From contig JAQSYR010000046.1 of assembly GCA_029256035.1 (NCBI GenBank), forward strand, positions 1 through 11,355: a stretch of 11,355 nucleotides of DNA, written 5' to 3'. The stretch is from Anaerocolumna sp. (GTDB lineage Bacteria > Bacillota > Clostridia > Lachnospirales > Lachnospiraceae). A model generated the notes under the pieces. That model saw only the letters and a list, made by a program, of their open reading frames with translations. It was not told the origin of the DNA and did not search any database. Below, in pieces: positions 7,379-11,355 of the stretch; position 1 is the first letter of the stretch, and every line of letters starts with the position of its first letter. The translations under genes and the position numbers were made by a program.

Positions 7379-8389
7379 TCATTTTTCCTCCTTTGCCAGA
7401 ACTTTTATTTTTTTCTTTTTCATTTTATCTCCTGCAAGAACACTGTCAGAAGCTCCTACAAGTCCTTGAGGTCTTAACCACATCATAGCTATAATTAGGA
7501 CTGCATAGGCTACCATTCGCCATTCACTAAAGGAACGCAGCAATTCAGTTAATGAGTTTACTACTGCTGCTCCGAGGATTGGTCCAATCAGTGTACCCTG
7601 TCCTCCAATAATAACCATTGATAAAATATTAAATCCTTCATCTAAGCTAAAATAAGTAGAATCTATATATCTGGTATAAGGTGCATATGCTGCCCCCATA
7701 ACCCCAGCCCAAAAAGCTCCATACATAAAGTTTAAAATTTTATATTTCTTAATTTCAATACCAAGTGATCTTGCTGCCAGCTCATCTTCTCGTATGGATA
7801 TCCATGCACTTCCTGTTCTTGAGTTAATAATTCTATTTGTTACAAAAATAAATACAATTCCAATTACTAAAAATATATAATAATATTGTTTTGGTGAAGA
7901 TAAAGTAAATCCCAACAACGTAGGAGACTTTATTCCTTTGACTCCCATTGCACCACCTGTAACACTAGTCCAGTTTAATGCAATCAGACGCACCACTTCT
8001 GAAAATCCAAGGGTTATAATAGAAAGGTAAATTCCCTGCATTCTAAGTGTTGGAAGAGCGATTAATCCACCTATAATTGCAGTTATAATTCCTCCAACCA
8101 ATAAAAGCACCCAAAAGTTAATATGATACTGAGTAGCTAAAATTGCTTCTATGTATGCTCCAATGCAAAAGAAACCTGCATGGCCAATACACATCTGACC
8201 ACTATATCCATTAATAACATTTAAAGATCCTGCAAGAGTTGCATAAAATAAGATTCGGCAAACTACTCCCATTACATAATTTGAAGGAATTAGAGCTGGG
8301 AAAATCAGGAGTAAGAGGCTGCATATTATCCATACAATAACTTTATATTTCCCATAGGTACTTTTTATTGTGTCTATAAAATGTTTCAT
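7379..8389 (-). CDS. livM: Branched-chain-type amino acid ABC transporter permease LivM
   Basis: This 336-residue polytopic protein is one of two permease subunits forming the translocation path in the cytoplasmic membrane. Hydrophobic segments run from about residue 18 to 310. The family hallmark NVINGYSGQMCIGHAGFFC spans 58-75, and the cytoplasmic ATPase-contacting loop, with REDELAARSLGI near 200-211, is well conserved. A lysine-rich tail (KMKKKKIK, 322-329) follows the last helix, as expected for a cytoplasmic end. The ATG overlaps the livH stop by one base (TAATG), and GGGAG about 10 bases upstream, within livH, can serve as ribosome site. Length matches the family. Confidence 0.94.
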   Translation of the reverse strand: MKHFIDTIKSTYGKYKVIVWIICSLLLLIFPALIPSNYVMGVVCRILFYATLAGSLNVINGYSGQMCIGHAGFFCIGAYIEAILATQYHINFWVLLLVGGIITAIIGGLIALPTLRMQGIYLSIITLGFSEVVRLIALNWTSVTGGAMGVKGIKSPTLLGFTLSSPKQYYYIFLVIGIVFIFVTNRIINSRTGSAWISIREDELAARSLGIEIKKYKILNFMYGAFWAGVMGAAYAPYTRYIDSTYFSLDEGFNILSMVIIGGQGTLIGPILGAAVVNSLTELLRSFSEWRMVAYAVLIIAMMWLRPQGLVGASDSVLAGDKMKKKKIKVLAKEEK

Positions 8390-9264
8390 TACGGTCTCAC
8401 TCCCTTCTTTTTAGAAAAACCTTGTGGTTTAAAAATTAGTATTATAATTAAAAAAACAAAGGTAAATATATCTCTAAGACTTGCAGAGGTAAAGGTGATT
8501 CCCATATTTTCAATAATTCCTATAAGAATGCCTCCTAATGCAGCTAGTGGCACACTTGTAAGTCCACCTAATACAGCTGCTGCAAAGGCTTTTATACTAA
8601 GATTAGATCCCATAGTTGCATAAACTGTCTGATAATTAATAGCGATTAATAACCCAGCAACACCAGCTAGTCCTGATCCCATGCAATTACCTATCATAGC
8701 AGTTTGTTTTACATTAATACCCATCATTGCTGCAGCTGTTTTATCCTGACTTACTGCACGTAAAGAAATTCCCCAACGTGTTTTCATAAATATAATAAAT
8801 AACAAAGCAGAAAGTATAATAACTGTAAGTATAATAACAATTTGAACCTTTGAAATTTCAACAATTCCAAAAGAATATATCTTATTTTTTATAATGTTTA
8901 ACATAGGCTTTTTATTTGGCCCAAATATAATCTGAGCAATATTTTTTAAAAGCATGCTTACTCCAATGGTACAAATAAGAGCTATATGTCTAGGAGCATG
9001 AAAGAACCTTTCATAACAAATTTTATAAACAAAGATTCCAATGAGCCAGGACGCTGCAAAACTTCCGATAACGCCTAACAATAAATTGTTTCCGCATAGT
9101 AGAAATATATAAAAGGATGCAAAAGCACCAAATACAATTACCTCCCCATGAGTAAATGTTACAAAACCTACTACACCTACGATAACCGAATATCCCACTG
9201 CCATAAGTGCATAAATAAATCCCTGGCAAATACCATTGACAAATTGATTTATAATATATTCCAT
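8389..9264 (-). CDS. livH: Branched-chain-type amino acid ABC transporter permease LivH
   Basis: This 291-residue membrane permease partners LivM. It opens with the LivH pattern of an N-terminal helix (NGICQGFIYALMAVGYSVI, about 10-28), then GFVTFTHGEVIVFGAF at 33-48. The ATPase-contacting loop SLRAVSQDKTAAAMMGIN is at 167-184, and helices rich in Gly and Ile run to about 278. An in-frame ATG 13 codons upstream would add a hydrophilic stretch with no ribosome site. The start used here has AGGAGGT 6 bases upstream and gives the length usual for LivH. The gene lies 106 bases after the binding-protein gene, the largest gap inside the operon, and that gap holds a strong stem-loop. Confidence 0.94.
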   Translation of the reverse strand: MEYIINQFVNGICQGFIYALMAVGYSVIVGVVGFVTFTHGEVIVFGAFASFYIFLLCGNNLLLGVIGSFAASWLIGIFVYKICYERFFHAPRHIALICTIGVSMLLKNIAQIIFGPNKKPMLNIIKNKIYSFGIVEISKVQIVIILTVIILSALLFIIFMKTRWGISLRAVSQDKTAAAMMGINVKQTAMIGNCMGSGLAGVAGLLIAINYQTVYATMGSNLSIKAFAAAVLGGLTSVPLAALGGILIGIIENMGITFTSASLRDIFTFVFLIIILIFKPQGFSKKKGVRP

Positions 9265-9270
9265 AAGAAA

Positions 9271-9277
9271 ACCTCCT
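9271..9277 (-). promoter_or_regulatory. Ribosome binding site deciding the livH start
   Basis: AGGAGGT, preceded by AAA, lies 6 bases before the ATG at 9264. It is one of the strongest ribosome sites in the window and rules against the longer in-frame start at 9303. Confidence 0.85.
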
Positions 9278-9325
9278 TTTCTTTTTTTATCCACCTGCCA
9301 CATGGCATCTGTTCTTATTTAGAAA

Positions 9326-9356
9326 GAGCACCAGACAGAGTTTCTGCCAAGTGCTC
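9326..9356 (-). terminator. Strong intercistronic stem-loop between binding-protein gene and livH (leaky terminator or mRNA stabiliser)
   Basis: On the minus strand, GAGCAC begins and GTGCTC ends a hairpin of two 14-base arms around a 3-base AAC loop. It has one T-T mismatch and two G-T wobbles. Only a short broken T run (TTTCT) follows in the direction of transcription, so it is not a perfect terminator. It lies 14 bases after the binding-protein stop codon, where many binding-protein transport operons use a stem-loop to keep the binding-protein message more abundant than the permease message. That role is inferred. Read in the plus direction it is followed by ATTTTT, but no plus-strand gene ends here. 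Confidence 0.7.
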
Positions 9357-9370
9357 ATTTTTGAGTTTCT

Positions 9371-10573
9371 TTATTCTACACCGTATCCATAATCTTCTTT
9401 TACAACATACTTTCCATTTTCAACCTGAAGAATTAATAATTCACGAGAACAACCGCCTTCTTCATTAAATTCTACATGACCAGCCAAACCGTCCATTTGT
9501 GCAGTCTTTAAATTATCTTTGATTGCTTCTCTGGTTATTTCACCATCACCAATTGCTTTAATGGATTCTGCTAATAAATATACACTATTGTATGCACATA
9601 AGGAATGATCTGTAGGTGCATATCCTGTTTTCTCCTTAAAAGCATCAATAAATGGAACTGCCTCTTCATTTTCCGGAGTTAAGAAAGATGGAGTATCTAC
9701 AATTAATCCTTCTGCATTCTCACCACAAAGTTGAATTAACTGTTCAGAACTTCCAGGTCCTAAAGTTGCTAACTGAACATCCCAACCAGTTCCTCTGATC
9801 TGATTAATAACAGTAGGTACATTTCCTTGATCAAGAATAACAACACATTCTGGGTCAGTTGACTTTAATTTGGAGATGACTGAGCTAAAATCTGTCTCAT
9901 TTTCAGCATAAGATTCATCAGCAACTACGGTAATTCCTGCTTCTTCAAACCCTTGTAATAAGTATTGATGAGTTGCAATACCCCAGTCAGTATTTAACCA
10001 CATAACTGCTACAGATTTTGCTCCTATGTATTGTCCTACCACGGCACGGGCAAACCAAGGTGCTTCTGTTGATTGATTATTCATTACTGTAAATGTATAA
10101 TCACTCATTCCAGGATAATCCGGATTGGAAGCTGTGGGGGAAAGAAGTACAATTCCTGCTTCATCTACAATAGGTGCTGCCGCCATACTACAGCTGCTGG
10201 TAAAGTCTCCAATGATAGCTTGTATATTGTCATTTTCTGCAAACTGACGAACAATATCTGAAGTTTCTTTTGGTTCTCCTTTGGAGTCCATTACTTCAAC
10301 TGCTAAATTATAACCATTAACACCACCTGCATTATTGATTTCATCCATTGCGATTTCAACCGCTGCCTGAAAACCAACACCATATTCTGCATGAGTTCCT
10401 GTAATTGGAGCAGTTAAACCTAAGGTAATTGTTTTTCCGTCTGTTTGGGCTGATGTATTACTTTCACCACTTGTAGAGCCACTTGTTGATGATTCTTCTG
10501 TTCCTGTAGAGCATCCTGCCAATGTAACAACCATTAAACTTAATGTTAAAAATAACGCTACTAATTTTTTCAT
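9371..10573 (-). CDS. Liv/HAAT-type ABC transporter substrate-binding lipoprotein
   Basis: This 400-residue extracellular binding protein is anchored to the membrane by lipid. It has a lysine-bearing hydrophobic signal (residues 1-20) and lipobox LAGC with Cys21 as the modified residue. A Ser/Thr/Gly/Glu-rich linker follows to about 46, and the type I periplasmic-binding fold, starting ITLGLTAPITG, covers the rest. SSCS at 126-129 and SPTAS at 145-149 fall where Liv-family proteins bind the amino and carboxyl groups of an alpha-amino acid, so an amino-acid ligand is likely; side-chain preference cannot be read. A GGGAG ribosome site lies 8 bases before the ATG. The gene is second in the operon, 63 bases after the ATC-hydrolase-like gene. 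I leave the symbol blank because livJ/livK would imply leucine specificity, while the neighbours point to a cysteine-related ligand. Confidence 0.93.
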   Translation of the reverse strand: MKKLVALFLTLSLMVVTLAGCSTGTEESSTSGSTSGESNTSAQTDGKTITLGLTAPITGTHAEYGVGFQAAVEIAMDEINNAGGVNGYNLAVEVMDSKGEPKETSDIVRQFAENDNIQAIIGDFTSSCSMAAAPIVDEAGIVLLSPTASNPDYPGMSDYTFTVMNNQSTEAPWFARAVVGQYIGAKSVAVMWLNTDWGIATHQYLLQGFEEAGITVVADESYAENETDFSSVISKLKSTDPECVVILDQGNVPTVINQIRGTGWDVQLATLGPGSSEQLIQLCGENAEGLIVDTPSFLTPENEEAVPFIDAFKEKTGYAPTDHSLCAYNSVYLLAESIKAIGDGEITREAIKDNLKTAQMDGLAGHVEFNEEGGCSRELLILQVENGKYVVKEDYGYGVE

Positions 10574-10636
10574 AAATGGGTCTCCCTTCCTATACCAATC
10601 ATTTTGTTGTATTTGGTTATCATTACTTTCTTATTA

Positions 10637-11128
10637 TTATTTATGAAAATGTAATTTACACACTGGATATCCTGAAGCAATGGTATCCGTTAATTCTAAT
10701 TTTATTCCCATAGCTTCTGCAATTCCTCTGTCACCATCCATAGCTATGTCACAAAGTTTTGCACATGTTTCATCATCAAATCCAAGCTTCTTCCAAGCAT
10801 TTAATAATGGGCAGTAATGAAATTCAATTTTTACATCATCTTTTGTACATTCCTGTACATCCATTTGAAAAGTAGATTTGCCCAAATCGTCTAAAAACGC
10901 ACCTTCAAACTGTCTTAAATCATCTGGATTCTCACAAGCTGCTTTGATATTAGAACCATGAATATTACCAGTATGCTTAATAGCTGCTCTTGCAATTGCT
11001 TCTGCATCAACCCCTGCTTTTAATCCTTCCTCATAAGTCAGACCCATCCAGGTTGCTCTGTGCTCAATTGCCTTTCTGTTAATGTTAACCTTTTCATCAT
11101 AAACTGTTGATACGTTTTTCAATGCCAT
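10637..11128 (-). CDS. Small Cys-rich protein resembling the L-2-amino-thiazoline-4-carboxylic acid (ATC) hydrolase family
   Basis: This 163-residue soluble protein has no signal peptide or membrane segment. I assign it by pattern to the ATC_hydrolase-like family. It has an acidic/helical N-terminal half, then FHYCPLLNAWKKLGF at 103-117, a Cys pair at 122 and 126, DGDRGIAEAMG at 131-141, and a C-terminal TIASGYPVCKLHFH at 149-162. Conserved Cys106 and Cys157, with His104, Asp131/Asp133 and His160/His162, are plausible active-site or metal ligands. In Pseudomonas, a characterised ATC hydrolase opens the thiazoline ring to give N-carbamoyl-L-cysteine. Clostridial relatives are mostly untested, so hydrolysis of ATC itself is inference. 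The gene is first in the operon, with AGGAGG 8 bases before its ATG, and no terminator separates it from the transporter. Its link to an amino-acid importer and a cysteine desulfidase supports a role in sulfur amino-acid use. Confidence 0.75.
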   Translation of the reverse strand: MALKNVSTVYDEKVNINRKAIEHRATWMGLTYEEGLKAGVDAEAIARAAIKHTGNIHGSNIKAACENPDDLRQFEGAFLDDLGKSTFQMDVQECTKDDVKIEFHYCPLLNAWKKLGFDDETCAKLCDIAMDGDRGIAEAMGIKLELTDTIASGYPVCKLHFHK

Positions 11129-11202
11129 TTTAAAATCCTCCTATTATTTTTCTGCCAGAAAACAAAAAGCCGCATGCTATAGGTTAAAATCCCCCATAAA
11201 AC
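11129..11202 (-). other. Leader between terminator hairpin and first operon gene
   Basis: This 74-base stretch has no gene. On the minus strand it holds GGGGGATTTTAACC, then TTTTCTGGCAGAAAA, which could fold as a small hairpin, then AGGAGG at 11137-11142 as the ribosome site of the first gene. GGATTTTAA occurs twice, once after the G run and once overlapping the ribosome site. A weak promoter-like pair (TTGTTT, 17 bases, TATAGC) could start transcription downstream of the terminator, but both hexamers are poor. Confidence 0.4.
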
Positions 11203-11238
11203 AAAAAAAGACGAAGTATATGATTATACCGCGTCTTT
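11203..11238 (-). terminator. Intrinsic terminator hairpin in the operon leader (possible attenuator)
   Basis: On the minus strand, AAAGACG pairs with CGTCTTT and the stem continues through a C-T mismatch and a G-T wobble into GTAT/ATAC, closing on a 6-base loop. A run of seven T follows at once, giving a textbook Rho-independent shape. It lies about 28 bases after the predicted transcription start and about 75 bases before the first ATG. Unless it ends a gene lying beyond the right edge, it would stop operon transcripts early and so act as an attenuator. No T-box motif or known riboswitch core is recognisable around it. Confidence 0.65.
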
Positions 11239-11260
11239 GCATATTTATTATGTTCCTGTC

Positions 11261-11276
11261 AACTTGATAGCAAGTT
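11261..11276. repeat. Inverted repeat over the -10 and start site (candidate operator)
   Basis: AACTTG, four bases (ATAG), CAAGTT form a perfect 6-base inverted repeat. It overlaps the -10 hexamer of the operon promoter and the predicted start point. Size, symmetry and position suit a dimeric helix-turn-helix repressor such as the XRE-cupin protein encoded at the other end of the operon. I found no second copy of the full repeat near the regulator's own promoter. As RNA it would form only a small stem at the very 5' end. Confidence 0.45.
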
Positions 11277-11301
11277 TACATCAAAATTTTAGTTAAGTCA
11301 A
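11273..11301 (-). promoter_or_regulatory. Promoter of the ATC-hydrolase-like/liv/desulfidase operon
   Basis: On the minus strand, TTGACT at 11296-11301 and TAAACT at 11273-11278 are exactly 17 bases apart, matching consensus at five and four of six positions. The sequence upstream to the window edge is almost pure A and T, as in an UP element. Transcription would start near 11266. No comparably good promoter was seen at the other gene junctions, so this probably drives all eight genes. Confidence 0.55.
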
Positions 11302-11313
11302 TACATTTATTTA

Positions 11314-11338
11314 TTATAATTAATATTTTTAATTATAA
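11314..11338. repeat. AT-only inverted repeat upstream of the operon promoter
   Basis: TTATAATTA, seven bases, TAATTATAA form a perfect 9-base inverted repeat 12 bases upstream of the -35 hexamer. It may be a protein site or part of an UP element. Because the region is built almost wholly of A and T, such repeats arise easily by chance. Confidence 0.3.
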
Positions 11339-11355
11339 TTACAATTAATTAAAGT

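Noticed and set aside
9265..9303. Longer livH start giving 13 extra residues
   Set aside because: The extra stretch is hydrophilic, has no ribosome site, and the AGGAGGT before the inner ATG explains translation.
9294..9305. TGCCA/TGGCA inverted repeat before livH
   Set aside because: Only 5 bases per arm with a 2-base centre; too small to fold and without a promoter next to it.
4000..10500. Open frames on the opposite strand within the operon genes
   Set aside because: They lie antisense to or out of frame with well-supported genes, lack ribosome sites, and encode no recognisable domain.
11119..11175. 18-codon upstream ORF ending just inside the first operon gene
   Set aside because: It lacks a properly spaced ribosome site and contains no Cys codons, so it does not look like a leader peptide for cysteine attenuation.
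11223..11262. Promoter made of perfect TTGACA (11257-11262) and TATAAT (11223-11228)
   Set aside because: The hexamers are 28 bases apart, far beyond the usable spacing, and TATAAT lies within the terminator hairpin.
11129..11276. T-box, purine or other known riboswitch in the leader
   Set aside because: No T-box AGGGTGGNACCGCG element, no purine-riboswitch core and no other motif I recognise; only a simple terminator stem is visible.

Overview
The window reads as a chromosomal stretch from a low-GC, anaerobic Gram-positive bacterium of the Clostridia, most likely Lachnospiraceae or a close relative. This is inferred from AT-rich codon use, strong AGGAGG-type ribosome binding sites on almost every gene, Liv-type uptake through a lipoprotein, and an oxygen-sensitive Fe-S cysteine desulfidase family enzyme. 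No phage, transposon, CRISPR, tRNA or rRNA signal is visible. No stretch over 300 bases lacks a gene.

Left block (1-3064, minus strand): two consecutive ABC exporter half-transporters. The upstream one is complete and carries Asp in place of the catalytic Glu after Walker B. The downstream one runs off the left edge of the window. They look like the two halves of a heterodimeric BmrCD/TM287-288-type multidrug exporter, driven by a good sigma-A-type promoter at 3096-3124.

Middle (3201-3755, plus strand): one XRE-family helix-turn-helix plus cupin regulator. It is divergent from the exporter genes and convergent with the large operon on its right, with only 8 bases between the two stop codons.

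Right block (3764-11128, minus strand): a tightly packed eight-gene operon. In transcription order it encodes a small Cys-rich protein resembling the L-2-amino-thiazoline-4-carboxylate (ATC) hydrolase family, a Liv-type substrate-binding lipoprotein, permeases LivH and LivM, ATPases LivG and LivF, an L-cysteine desulfidase family protein (UPF0597/CyuA-like), and a short-chain dehydrogenase/reductase. The 5' region (11129-11355) holds a promoter, an inverted repeat over its -10 element, and a terminator-like hairpin between promoter and first gene, which suggests conditional expression. A strong stem-loop lies between the binding-protein gene and livH.

Working model (inference): the operon imports a cysteine-related amino acid or thiazoline/thiazolidine through the Liv-type transporter, opens or hydrolyses it with the ATC-hydrolase-like protein, and degrades the released cysteine to pyruvate, ammonia and sulfide. 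The XRE-cupin protein would be the local regulator. The Liv annotation would then be a family name and not the true substrate. The SDR's role and the actual substrate cannot be read from sequence.
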